From assembly GCF_037392515.1 (NCBI RefSeq), contig NC_090288.1:56777673-56841672 (forward strand): a stretch of DNA of 64,000 nt. The letters are read 5' to 3'. The notes below the pieces were generated by a model, which saw only the letters and a list, made by a program, of their open reading frames with translations, made no database searches and had not been told where the DNA came from. The stretch's first letter is position 1, and every line of letters begins with the position of its first letter. This document shows positions 45,810 through 56,949 of this stretch, in pieces. The translations under genes were made by a program, and so were the position numbers. The DNA comes from Haliotis asinina (lineage: Eukaryota > Mollusca > Gastropoda > Lepetellida > Haliotidae).

Positions 45810-48800
45810 ATAATTCAGTGGACTTGTAGAGGACTCAGAACTAATTTTAATGACTTACAACTAGTAAGATCTGTTATGTAAGATCGTAATCCGTCAATAT
45901 TTTGCATTCAAGAAACCTATCTAAAGCAGACGGATAATTGTGATCTACGTCATTTTAATGCATACCATTAATTTTCTCATTATTTTACATTACAAGTTGC
46001 ATTTACTGTTCATTGTATCTTCCACCATCTTCTGCTGTTCAGTTAAGTGATTTACAAGCTCTTAATGATCAACTACCTAAACCCTGTTTGATCATGGGTG
46101 ATTTAAACGGCCACAACCCACTCTGGGGTGGTACTAATGCAAACACCAAAGGTACATTACTTGAGGATTTCATCTCAAATAATAATCTATGCATATATAA
46201 TGATGGCTCAAGGACATATTTACATCCTGGAACGGGAACATATTCAGCTCCCGATTTATCAATGACTGATTCCACCCTATTTAGTGAATTTCAGTGGTCG
46301 GTCCATGATGACCTGTGTGGAAGTGATCACTTCCCAATAATATTAAAACCTGTCAACCCATCTGATGTTCCGCCATCATTAAGATGGAATTTTCGAAAGG
46401 CCAACTGGGCTTTATATGAAACCCTGTGTGTTGACAAACGTAGACATGACTGTTTTCATAATGTTCTCGATGCTATGAAAGATTTCTCTGACATACTAAA
46501 CACCATTACCGATGAATGTATCCCAAACTCCTCTACAATTTCACACATAAGGAAACCATGCTTTAGTGAGTATAGTTTTACGCCGCATTTTAGCAATATT
46601 ACAGCTATATGGCGGCGGTCTGTAAATAATCGAGTCGGGACCAGACAATCCAGTAATCAACAACATGAGCATCGATCTGCGCAATTGGGAACCGATGACA
46701 TGTGTCAACCAAGTCAACGAGTCTGACCACCCGATCCCGTTAGTCGCCTCTTACGACAAGCTGAGTCGCCTGTAATGGCAAGCATGGGTTGCTGAAGGCC
46801 TATTCTACCCCGGGACCTTCACGGGTCTAAGCCATGGTTTAACACTGATTGCAAACAAGCTAGGCAGGCACGGAAAAAAGCCGAACGTTATTTCCGTCAT
46901 CACCCTATGGTTCATAATTTGAACAAATTTCAAATCCAAAATGCTAAAGCTCGGCGTACTTTCAAGTAAAGTAAACGCAAATCTTCGCAAAACTACGTAT
47001 CTAATATCAGTTCCCGCACACCTATATCTAAGGTATAGAATATGATCCAGGAAATCAAAGGTAAGGGTTCTAGATCTAGTGTTCACCATCTCAAAGATGG
47101 AAACCAGTTATTAACTAATAAAGCAGATATAGCCAATAAACTGGCACAGCATTCTTCTTCCTCGAATTATGTACCTCAATTCAAAGTATCAAAAACAGCA
47201 AGAAAAGAAAGCTATTAATTTTACTTCAGACAACGGGGAAGATTACAACGAGGTATTTTCGATTCATGAGCTCCATATAACTCTTGACCAGGCCTACGAT
47301 ATTGCTACAAGAGCTGATAACATCCATTATCAACTTCTGAAGCATTTACCGGAATCATGTTTAGAGACCCTTTTACAGATGTTTGATGATATCTGGAAAG
47401 TTTCCTTCTTTATGGCATGATGCAATAGTTGTCCCTATCCCTAAACCTGGACGTGATCACACTGATCCTTCGAACTATATCGCTCTATATCGCTAACCAG
47501 CTGCGTTTGCAAAACCATGGCGCGTATGACTTGTTTGTTACTTGGAAACCAGTGACCTAATCACAAATATTCAGTGTGGTTTTCGTAAAAACAGAAGTAC
47601 CGTTGATCACTTAATGCCTTTAGAATCATTTGTTAAAACGCTTTAATCAATAAACAACACGCTGTGTCTATCGTTTTTGATTTAGAAAAAGCACATGACA
47701 CAACCTGGAAATATGGCATTTTAAGAGATTTACATGACTTCGGCTTGCGAGGTCGTTTGCCTGAATTTATACCCAACTTTTTAAATGATAGACAATTCCA
47801 GGTCCGCGTGGGTTCTACCCTGTCTCATAATTTCAATCAGGATCAGGGTGTTCCGCAAGGGAGTATTTTGTCTGTCACACTTTTTAGCATCAAGATCAAC
47901 AGTTTGTCTAAAGTTTTAACTATTTCAATCGATGGATCAGTATTCGTGGATAAAATACGCCTACTATTGAACGCCAGCTACAGATGTGTTTAAACAAGAT
48001 AGATAAATGGTGTCTTGAAAACGACTTATAATTTTCTAAATCAAAAACCAGTTATATACACATTTGCCGTAAATACATATCCCATAAAGACCCAGAGCTA
48101 TTTCTAAGTGGCACCCCAATCAAAGTTGTCAAGGAGGCCAAGTTCTTGGGACTTATTTTCGATTCGCATTTAACCTACCATATTAAATCTCTGAAATCTA
48201 AATGCCTGAAGGCACTCGACTTGTTAAAGGTTGTCTCAAATTCTAAATGTGGAGGTGATCAAGCTACCCACCTCCATCTGTATCGATCGCTAGTCCGTTC
48301 CAAACTTGATTATGGCTCCTTCGTCTATGGTGGAGCCTGTAACAGCAACCTAGAGCTGTTAGATTCTGTTCACCACCAAGGTCTAATACTTTGTCTTGGG
48401 TCCTTTAGAACCTCTCCTGTTGACAGCCTGTAGAGGCCGATGAACCATCTCTTAAACAACGCCGAATAAAATTAGCTTTACAATATATCACAAAATTATA
48501 CGCTAACGAATCTAACCCCGCACATAACTGTATTTTCAATCCTCTCTATGAGGATTTGTATAACAAAAAGTCGTCTCTTGTTCCGCCTCTTGGACTCAGA
48601 ATAAAGCCATTTATTGCCGCTGCTGGCATTGAGCTGGAAAATATTGCTCCTTTCCGGCTTTTTTCTTCTCCTCCCTGGCAATCAGTTAGGCCACAAGTTG
48701 ATATAACATTAACTACATTTAAAAAATCAGAAACTAACTAATTACAATATTAACAAGACTATAATCAATTAAAAACTAAATATAGCAATTGCAAACCCTT

Positions 48801-48877
48801 ATTTACAGATGGGTGCAAGGAAGGTGGTGCAGTAGCTTGTGTCACTGTCATTGGATCGAGAACAATATCTTCTAGAA
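45810..48877 (+). pseudogene. Retrotransposon ORF2, copy G, first part
   Basis: The 237-codon frame at 46013-46726 holds most of the endonuclease: LIMGDLNGHNPLWGG and CGSDHFPIIL. It then reads into a SINE. The domain resumes at 46842 (CKQARQARKKAERYFRHH). Reverse transcriptase pieces follow (RKNRSTVDHL, FDLEKAHDTTWK, QGVPQGSILSVTLF). The catalytic FVDD has been lost by a deletion near 47950, where FVDK is followed by later sequence. RNase H begins near 48810 and is cut by copy H at 48877. Confidence 0.85.
46566..46828 (-). repeat. SINE-like repeat inside copy G, with 13-bp target-site duplication
   Basis: On the minus strand it runs from GACCCGTGAAGGTCCCGG to a short GTGAG-type tail (46566). 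The flanks AAACCATGCTTTA (46553-46565) and AAGCCATGGTTTA (46829-46841) match at 11 of 13 positions. A possible RNA polymerase III box B (GGTTCCCAATTGC, reverse) lies within, about 38 bases from a box-A-like GGTGGTCAGACTC-type word. The insertion is clean because the retrotransposon frame continues on both sides. Confidence 0.9.
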
Positions 48878-48988
48878 GGCACCCGTGGCGAGCCACCTCC
48901 TCGTGGTGGGTGCTGGGTAACGCCAAGAGCTCGGAGACACCCCGTAGTGGACCCGGGGGGATATTTGGTCCACGAACCCGATTGCCGT
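48878..48988 (+). ncRNA. Candidate HDV-like self-cleaving ribozyme, copy H 5' end
   Basis: P1 is bases 48878-48884 (GGCACCC) with 48908-48914 (GGGTGCT), six Watson-Crick pairs and a terminal G-U. P3 is CCAC with GTGG around CTCCTC. GGGTAAC follows P1 directly, and its first two G's could form P1.1 with the loop CC. P4 has base GCCAA (48922-48926) with TTGGT (48965-48969) and an upper CCCC/GGGG stem. P2 is GTGGCGA (48885-48891) with TTGCCGT (48982-48988), including wobble pairs. Position numbers up to base 44 coincide with those of the classic HDV fold. The J4/2 active-site strand is longer than usual. Confidence 0.6.
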
Positions 48989-49232
48989 GGGTTGCGGCCC
49001 TGTGTCGGCAGAGGATGGGATCCTGGTGGTTGAGGGCAATAGGGGCTTGCAACCGTGTTCCTGTTGCTGAATACTTCGCGAACCACTTCGCCTAGACGGG
49101 TGGTTGAGTGGGCCCCGGTGCATGAAATATATATATATTGGACTTTTACTTTCGGTCTTGGCGTATTTGTTCATTAAACCTTTCTGATTTTAGAATACAT
49201 TTTTGAAGTTCTGAACTTTTGCTTAGAGTCTT

Positions 49233-50480
49233 ATGCCCAGAAGGCGGTGGCTCATGGGCCAATCTGTTACATTAATTATGTCTAATTCTTCTGCTGGAGT
49301 ATATCATCCGGGTATCCTCGGTGCTGCAAGCTGGAGGCCCGCTTGCTTTAGCATTGTCCTTGTGATACTCCGCGGTGGGTGGGGAGTTCGGATGATGAAC
49401 CATATGACACTAACCATGGCTTATGAAACTCCAACCAAAAAAACAAAACGTCCACTTGATATTGACCCTGTTGATACTGACCATAGACCGTCTGCATCGA
49501 CTGAGTATTGGCCGCGTTTCATTGTAATTGAGACAACTGACAACACACCGAGAAAGCTCAACCCCTTTGCTGTATTCAAGGGTATTCAAGGTATTGCAGG
49601 GGATGTGTAAAACATTAGACGTTTGCGTTCGGGTGCGCTGTTAATTGAATGCGGGAAAAAGCAACAATCTACCAACCTGATCCCCATTAAATTTTTTGTG
49701 GGGATTCCGGTCACGGTCTCTCCGCAGAAAGCCTTGAACACGAGTAAAGGTATTGTTAGAGATCGGGATCAATTGTTTTCTGATATGTCGGACCTTGATA
49801 TCTTAAGCGCTTTTCAACTCGGAGAAACAACGAAACCATCAAAACGAATACGTACCTTTACTTTTTCATCTCCAAATGCACCCAAATCAGTGAAGGCAGG
49901 CTACTGTAACATTCCAGTTGATACCTACATTCCCAACCCGCTCAGGTGTTTTAAATGCCAGAAATATGGACACGGTGTAAATACTTGTACATTGTCTGTT
50001 GTGTGTGCTCACTGTGGTGAGGCACGAATTGCTCAGGTGACCATTCTTTATTTTCTAAACAGTGTCCTATTTGGAAAGAGCAAATGGAGATCAATAAAAT
50101 GAAATTCACTCAAAATATCTCTTTTTCTGAGGCCAAAAAACTGGTAAAGAGATCTGATCTTCCAGAAAGTTATGCTACAGTAGCGAAAACATCATTGGGG
50201 TCTAGCTCTAAAACATCAACCACAGGCTGCCAAACTACCTTGACTTGTGTAAATTGCGATTCTCCACAGCTTTTGTACCCTGCTATATCATCACAGACTG
50301 GGGAATCTCTTCCTAGTACCTCAAAGTCTTCTTCTGATCACAAATCATAATCTCACTCACACTCAAAGTCTCAATCGACAGCTGATAGTCAACAAACGGT
50401 GAAAAGTAAACCGAAGCCAAAGCCTGATGCTTCAAAACAACAAAGTGTCAGAGCTCCTAAAGGGTCACAGAACAAAATTC
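49233..50480 (+). pseudogene. Retrotransposon ORF1, copy H, nearly readable
   Basis: Opens at MPRRRWLMGQSVTLIMS (49233) and passes the internal start MAYETPTKKTKRPLDID. An in-frame TAA at 49608-49610 replaces a likely Lys codon, and the same frame then continues at 49623. Zinc knuckle 1 is CFKCQKYGHGVNTC; knuckle 2 is CAHCGEARIAQ, degenerate. A short deletion affects the MSDLDI... region, and a frameshift near 50090 leads to FSEAKKLVKRSDLPESYATV. The C-terminal part is joined at about 50480 to endonuclease sequence. Confidence 0.8.
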
Positions 50481-50702
50481 CAGTCAGACAAAACGTTATT
50501 CAAAGCCCTGTTTTACTTAATACTAATATGCAGGCTGTTGCAGTGAGAATTACTTTACATGTAGCGTTTACGCTATGCTCTCTGTATATTTCGCCGTTTT
50601 CGACGTTTGCCAAAACTGATCTTCAAGCTCTATATGACCAACTCCCGAAGCCCTGTATTATAATGGGAGATTTAAATGGACACAACCCACTCTGGGGTAG
50701 TG
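50480..50702 (+). pseudogene. Retrotransposon ORF2, copy H, endonuclease fragment
   Basis: Readable as VRQNVIQSPVLLNTNMQAV and then IIMGDLNGHNPLWGS. The start of ORF2 is deleted, and the piece is cut on the right by the insert at 50703. Confidence 0.8.
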
Positions 50703-51723
50703 ATTTTATTACTTCTGTATAAATGTTTTAGAAACGTGTTTTAATCTATTTTGTTTCTCTTTCATCAGCTACATGTACAAGCTAGATAATACAAGTAGCA
50801 TAGTTAGAATAGTTTACAATAGGTTCAACCCAGCACTTACATAACTATTAACTCAACAGCCAGCTTCAATCTAATGCCAAGCGCACTGCATTGTCTGCCT
50901 TTTTTTCCTATCTCTCCATTATGTAAGTCATGTTGCCAACAGTTAAACTTCTTGATCAAGCAGTGGTCAGATGATAATGTTACAAGTCAGAGGTCCAATA
51001 CATTGCTCAGCTAAACAGTTTGGCTTTTTGTGGACCGAGTGGCTGAGGACTTCACCTCTGCTTATATATATAAGGTCAGTTAGATATGCCGGTGTATAGC
51101 TATATAAGAATCAAATGCATTGATAAGATATATTTCTCTGCTGAACCAACAAATTAACTTGCAATTTATGGCGTGTTATTGAAATTCATATTTAGTGTGT
51201 AAGTATATTTAAATGTGCAGATATTAGAACGGCTTTTAAGGTCATAGTTTCACTTCTAATCCATGAACTGATGTCCTATAGATTTATTGCTATATTTCCT
51301 CGTGGTTCATAGCTGTGCAACATTTATAGGATATCCTGATTGGACACTGGCAACGTTATGAACTGCCCGCTCATTGCCACACAGTGGTAAGTTAGCTTTA
51401 CATATTGTCTATATTGGCTGTAGATCTTAAAGATTGGTTGTAATGTGTCAGCCTTGTAGGCATACAGTTTATTCTGAAGAAAATAATCTTTTGCAGTTTA
51501 ACTGTAGTGACTGTTCCTTTTCTATGTTATTCAGGCATAATTCAGAGATATCATGTGATATGGCTGGTACAATCAATTTATCTCATGTATGGTAATAGTG
51601 TATTTATATGGAAAACACTGACTGGAAAACCTGGGTTTGCTTAATAAAGTGCGTGCTGTCAGCTCACCATCAAGTAGCTGTTCCGTGTTATTTATACAAC
51701 TGGAACCTCGTCCGCTACTATAT
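50703..51723. mobile_element. About 1-kb insertion of unknown type in copy H
   Basis: It separates two adjacent endonuclease blocks (CCACTCTGGGGTAGT and ACAAACACTAAAGGTAAG). No long frame, no clear terminal inverted repeats and no certain target-site duplication are seen. A solo LTR or a non-autonomous DNA element is possible. Confidence 0.6.
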
Positions 51724-54700
51724 AACTACAAACACTAAAGGTAAGTTGTTGGAGGACTTTTGTTCTGACAATGATTTATGTATTTATAATGATGGTTCCA
51801 ACACATATTTACACCCTGGTACAGGGACCTATTCTGCTCTCGACTTGTCTCTCACAAATGCAGAACTGCTAAATGAATTTGAATGGTCAGTCCACGATTA
51901 CCTCTGTGGAAGTGACCATTTTCCTACTATACTAAAATCTGTAACTCCATCTGATGTTCCTCCATCATCAAGGCGAAATTCTAAAAAGGCTAACTGGGCT
52001 TTATATGAAACACTGTGCGGAGAAACTTAAACCTGAACGTTTTATTGACGTTCCTGATGCTGTTAAATGTTTTTTTTTTGATGAACTGAACTGAAGTCCT
52101 CTGCAGTTCCACATATTCGAAAACCATGGTTCAGTGATGAATGCAAACAAGCTAAGAAGGCTAGAAAAATAGCAGAACATGATTTCCGTCGCCATCCTAT
52201 AGTGCATAATTTAAATAAATTTAAATTTTTAAATGCTAAAACGCGGCGTACTTTTAAACAGAACAAACGCCAATCTTGGCAAAATTATGTATCCAAATTA
52301 AATTCTCGGACACCCATGTCCAAGGTATGGAATATGGTCCAGAAAATTAAAGGTAAGGGTACTAAATCTAGTGTCCATCATCTTAAACATGGAGATCAAT
52401 TACTTACTGATAAATCAGATATTGCTAATAAACTGGGTGAAACTCTCGCTAAACATTCTTCCTCTTCTAATTATGTACCTAAATTTCAACAGTATCAAAA
52501 ACAACAAGAAAAGAAAACTATTAATTTCAATTTTGAAAAGGGGGGAAGATTATAATGAAACTTTTTATATTCATGAACTCCATATTGCTCTTGATCAAGC
52601 TCATGACACTGCTACAGGAGCTGATAACATACATTATCAACTCCAGAAGCACTTACCAGAATCCTGTTTAGAGACGCTCTTATCAATTTTTGATGATATT
52701 TGGACTTCCGGGAAATTTCCTTCTTCATGGCGTGATGCCATAGTAATACCAATACCTAAACCTGGACGTGATCATACGGATCCATCCAATTATCGTCCGA
52801 TTTCATTAACTAGCTGTGTTTGCAAGACCATGGAACGCATGATATTAAATAATCGACTTGTTTGGTACTTGGAAACAAATAACCTCATAACAGATATACA
52901 ATGTGGTTTCCGTAAAAACAGAAGTACTGTCGATCACTTAGTGCGTTTAGAATCATTTGTGAAAAACGCACTGATTAATAAACAACATGCTGTGTCTATC
53001 TTTCTTGATCTTGAGAAGGCATATGACACTACATGACTTCGGGTTGCGAGGTCGTTTGCCTGAATTTATTGCCAAGTTTTTAAATAGCAGACAATTCCAG
53101 GTCCGTGTGGATTCTACCCTGTCTGATCATTACAATCAGGATCAGGGTGTTCCACAAGGCAGTCTTTTGTCTGTCACTCTTTTTAGCATCAAGATCAACA
53201 GTTTATCAAAAGTTTTAAACGATTCAATTGATGGATCGTTATTTGTGGATGATTTTAATATTTCTTGTCGTGGTAAAAATATGCCTACCACTGAACGGCA
53301 ATTGCAGTTGTGTTTAAACAAGATAAATACATGGTATCTTGAAAACGGCTTACAATTTTCTAAATCAAAATCTAACTGCATACATTTTTGTTGTAAATGT
53401 AAACCACATGAAGACCCTGAACTGTCTCTAGATGGCACGCCGATTAAAGTTGGGAAGGAAGCCAAGTTCTTGGGTCTAATCTTTGTGACTCACACTTAAC
53501 GTTTTTATAGCATATTAAATCACGTAAAACTAAATGCCTGAAAGCACTTGACTTATTGAAAGTGGTGTCAAATTCTAAATGGGGAGGAGATCAAACTACC
53601 CTTCTCCATCTATATCGATCACTCGTACGTTCTAAACTTGATTATGGCTCCATTGTATATTGGTTGAGCCTGCAAAAGCAACCTTAAACGTCTTGATTCT
53701 GTCCACCACCAAGGTTTAAGACTTTGTCTTGGGTCTTTCCTAACTTCACCTATTGACAGTCTTTACGTTGAGGCCGATGAACCATCTCTTGCACAACGCC
53801 GTATCAAATTATCTTTGCAATATATCACAAAACTATACTCTAACGAATCTTCAATCCTCTTTTTGAGGATTTGTATAGCAAAACGTCTTCTCTTGTTCCA
53901 CATCTTGGGCTCAGAATAAAGCCGTTTATTGCTGCTGCTGGTATTGAGCTGGACAATATAGCTCCTTTCCGTCTTCTTTCCTCTCCCCCTTGGCAGTTGG
54001 TTAGGCCACAGGTTGACCTAACCTTAACTACATTTAAAAAATCAGAAACGAATGAATTGCAGTATAAACAAGAATATAATCAATTGAAACATACGTATGA
54101 CAATTACAAATCCTTATTTACAGATGGGTCCAAGGACGGTGGGGCAGTTGCTTGTGCTACTGTCATTGGATCCAGAACAATATCTTCTAGATTACCGGAC
54201 AATAGTTCTATTTTTACAGCTAAAGCCATATTAACAGCTCTTAAATATATTCAAAGACACCCGAAACGTAAACAGTATATAATATATTCCGACTCACTTT
54301 CTTGTCTTCCGGCGATTAAATATATTTCTTGTAAACATCCACTTTTAATTGAAATTATTGATTTGTATGATAATCTTGCTAGTGGCCAGTGCGACATCGT
54401 CTTTTGTTGGTTACCCAGCCATGTTGGAATCTCTGGTAACACATTGGCTGACCTTGCTGCTAAACCAGCACTCAGCAAATCTGTGTCACCACTTCATATT
54501 CCTTACAGTGATTATAAAGCCACCATTAGATCTTACATCCGTGATCTGATGCAAAAGAAGTGGGACACCCAAGTAGGCATAAATAAATTACATGCGATAA
54601 AACCATATATTGGTTATACCTACTTGGGTTGTCAGTCCAGATTTGAAGACGTCATCATGCGACGATGTCGCATTGGCCACACAAGATACACGCACGAATA

Positions 54701-54794
54701 TATATTGAAAGGTGAGGATCCTCCGTTTTGTATCCCTTGTGGTGAGAGAGTCACGGTCAAGCATATCCTGCTCGACTGTGTTGATAAGGGATAA
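51724..54794 (+). pseudogene. Retrotransposon ORF2, copy H, main part (EN end, RT, RNase H)
   Basis: The endonuclease end (CGSDHFPTIL) is in the frame 51608-52030. The frame 52371-53036 carries the RT start: NYRPISLTSCVCKTMERM, QCGFRKNRSTVDHL and FLDLEKAYDTT, where a small deletion follows. The frame 52987-53499 has QGVPQGSLLSVTLF and the catalytic FVDDFNISCRGKN. The long frame 53871-54794 has RNase H: FTDGSKDGGAVACATVI, YSDSLSCLPAI and CWLPSHVGISGNTLADLAAK. The Cys/His end is CIPCGERVTVKHILLDC. TGA/TAA and frame breaks at about 52030, 52555, 53036, 53499 and 53686 inactivate it. Confidence 0.9.
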
Positions 54795-55728
54795 ATTTTT
54801 CAATGTCAAAACTACCAAGGACCTTTTTACCACTGTTAGTTGTCATTTAACCATTGGTTGTTTAAAGGAAATCGATTTCATGGTTGAATTTTGAGCAATA
54901 TGTTTCTGTAGATCGATATATTTTAATGATTGGTAGGTTAGATTAGTAACTTGAATTGTTAGTGGCTGTATCCTCAAAGGATGTTGAAGCATTGTAAAAT
55001 TATTGTCCTCCTGAGAGGATACGTAAGTCCAAAAACATTTGATGTAAATTTAAGTCTACCAGGTTTTTAATCGTAGTATTCGCGTTATTTTAATTTTGAC
55101 TAGCATTTCATACACTCTCCAGCGGCTGAAGGGATGATGTAAATCCAACTTGGGTCCATGCAGGTAACCAAGGTTCTGTAAGTCCCCATGGCCCCGACCC
55201 GTGAAGGTCCCGGGGTAGAATAGGCCTTCAGCAACCCATGCTTGCTATAAAAGGCGACTATGCTTGTCGTAAGAGGCGACTAACGGGATCGGGTGGTCAG
55301 GCTCACTGACTTGGTTGACACATGTCATTGGTTCCCAATTGCGCAGATCGATGCTCATGTTGTTGGTCACTGGATTGTCTGGTCCAGACTCGATTATTTA
55401 CAGACCGCCGCCATATAGCTGGAATATGGCTTAGTGTGGCGTAAAACTAAACTCACTCACTCACCCCATGGCCCCTAGTATGGTGATGTACTTTCAGTCT
55501 TTGGAGATCTATAGTCTGTTTTTATAATGTTTTGTCCAGATAGAGATATTAGTTTTAACCTTCCACACTAGTTTTAAATTGTAACTGTGATATTCTAGTT
55601 GTTTTACTGTCCTTTGACGACAGGTTTATTTATGAAACACATATCTTCCCTTTCAGTATTAAATGTTCTCGTCACGATATGGCTGAAATATTGTCGATGT
55701 TACGTTAAATATTAACTCACTAACCCAT
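54795..55728 (+). other. 3' UTR and tail of copy H
   Basis: Shared with copies A to E. It ends with TTACGTTAAATATTAACTCAC and a short remnant of the (ACTC)n repeat, immediately followed by the target-site duplication. A SINE is inserted in it. Confidence 0.85.
55196..55463 (+). repeat. SINE-like repeat inside copy H, with 12-bp target-site duplication
   Basis: Starts GACCCGTGAAGGTCCCGGGG and ends AAACTAAACTCACTCACTCA. The target-site duplication CCCCATGGCCCC is perfect (55184-55195 and 55464-55475). It contains possible polymerase III boxes (GGTGGTCAGGCTC and GGTTCCCAATTGC). The last 50 bases can be aligned with the tail of the host LINE. This is the best-preserved copy in the window. Confidence 0.95.
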
Positions 55729-56045
55729 TCTTCTAGAATTCCAAATAACAGCTCTGTTTTTACTGCGGAAGCAAACGTCATATTAACAGTTCTTAAATAT
55801 ATTCAAAGACACCCGAAACGTAAACAATGTGCAATCTATTCGGACTCTCTTTCTTGCCTTCAGGCGATTAAAAATATTTCTTATAAACATCCACTTTTAA
55901 TTGAAATTATTGAATTGTATAATGGTCTTGCTACTGGCCAATACGACATCGTCTTTTGTTGGTTACCCAGTCACGTAGGCATTTCTGGGAACACACTGGC
56001 TGACCACTCAACAAATCTGTGACACCACTCCTTATTCCATACACT
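55729..56045 (+). pseudogene. Retrotransposon ORF2, copy G, RNase H continuation
   Basis: Resumes exactly where 48877 stopped. It reads RIPNNSSVFTAEANVIL, YSDSLSCLQAI and CWLPSHVGISGNTLAD, then is truncated near 56045. The E and D residues and the His of RNase H are present in this piece. Confidence 0.85.
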
Positions 56046-56935
56046 GATTCTCACCTCCCTCCTCATTTTGGGACTACTGTATTAGAATTGTAATCTGTTT
56101 TAGTGTTTCCTCAAATTTTGTAATGTTTGACAAATGTTTACCAGCATCATGAACAGGTAGATCTAACTTGTGCGGAACACAGTGTACTGGGACAACACAG
56201 TTTGTATCTGTAGGAACTGTGGCAGCTACCCCACTTCTCTTGCCCATCATTACAGAGGCCCCATCAAACTAGATCAACTATATCATTGTATTCCGGCCCA
56301 ACTCCCTTGGGAGCCTCTTTTATTCCATTTAGAACACCATCAGCATGACAGTGTTCTAAAGACATCGTTTCAGCATGGACAGACACAGGTTCTCCATCAC
56401 GGCTTACATGGCAGGTAGAAACTGTCTCCTGTTCTGTGGCATTAGACTTAGTACTGCCATCACCTAGAATTGGGACAAAGTTTGCCCTTAATATGCCATC
56501 AATAAAGTTTGCTTTGAGAGATTCAGCGATTAATTTGACAAATTCTTTTGGCACACGTACGATTCCTGTATGAACTACCAGTCAACGTCTACACTATCAA
56601 GTAAGTCGAGATTAACTTCAAAATCACCCACAGACTGGTCACTAGATGTACTGCCCTCCCTACTATAACTGCTAGTTTCGTCGCTGGATGCCCCACTCTG
56701 TGAGTTTACTTATTTTTGTCAAACATTTCATACTCTCTATGAACATCAGATGCACTGTGTGAGTTAAGATAATCAATCGGAAAATGAGAAGTCCCTTCCA
56801 GAAATGTATTGCGCTTTCCCGTTGAAGTTGAGGGATATTTACAGCAAACTGCACGTCATGAGATATTTGTCTTGTACCTAGTCCATGGATACGCTTCAGC
56901 CCTCGTTGCTTGGAATTTACGTTCCTTCTTTCCAT
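56046..56935 (-). pseudogene. ZNF862/hAT-transposase-like pseudogene
   Basis: Read from 56935 downward. First comes KRKFQATRAEAYPWTRYK followed by a CxxC pair (VCCKYPSTSTGKRN), like the zinc-binding start of ZNF862-like proteins. A linker with stops follows. The frame 56554-56264 reads FVPILGDGSTKSNATEQE and HADGVLNGIKEA. After a frameshift near 56265 it continues as FDGASVMMGKRSGVAATV and VPVHCVPHKLDL. These blocks are the core of hAT-like, host-derived proteins with the D and H of the RNase H-like fold. Stops and frameshifts make it non-functional. Confidence 0.65.
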
Positions 56936-56949
56936 CATCATACAGTTTG

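Larger units (their letters stand above)
48878..55728 (+). mobile_element. Non-LTR retrotransposon copy H, both ends present, inserted in copy G
   Basis: Starts GGCACCCGTGGCGAGCC and ends with the family tail (ACGTTAAATATTAACTCAC). The target-site duplication TCTTCTAGAA flanks it (48868-48877 and 55729-55738), and copy G's RNase H frame continues past it. The 6.85 kb includes a 1-kb foreign insert (50703-51723) and a SINE (55196-55463). A deletion joins ORF1 to the middle of the endonuclease near 50480. Confidence 0.95.
45604..56050 (+). mobile_element. Non-LTR retrotransposon copy G, split by copy H
   Basis: It begins GGCACCCATGAAGAGCCAC, then jumps after about 20 bases to the end of ORF1, so the 5' UTR and most of ORF1 are deleted. 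ORF2 runs from about 45810 to 48877 and resumes at 55729-56050 after copy H. A SINE interrupts the endonuclease domain (46566-46828). The element ends within RNase H where a ZNF862-like pseudogene begins. Confidence 0.9.
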
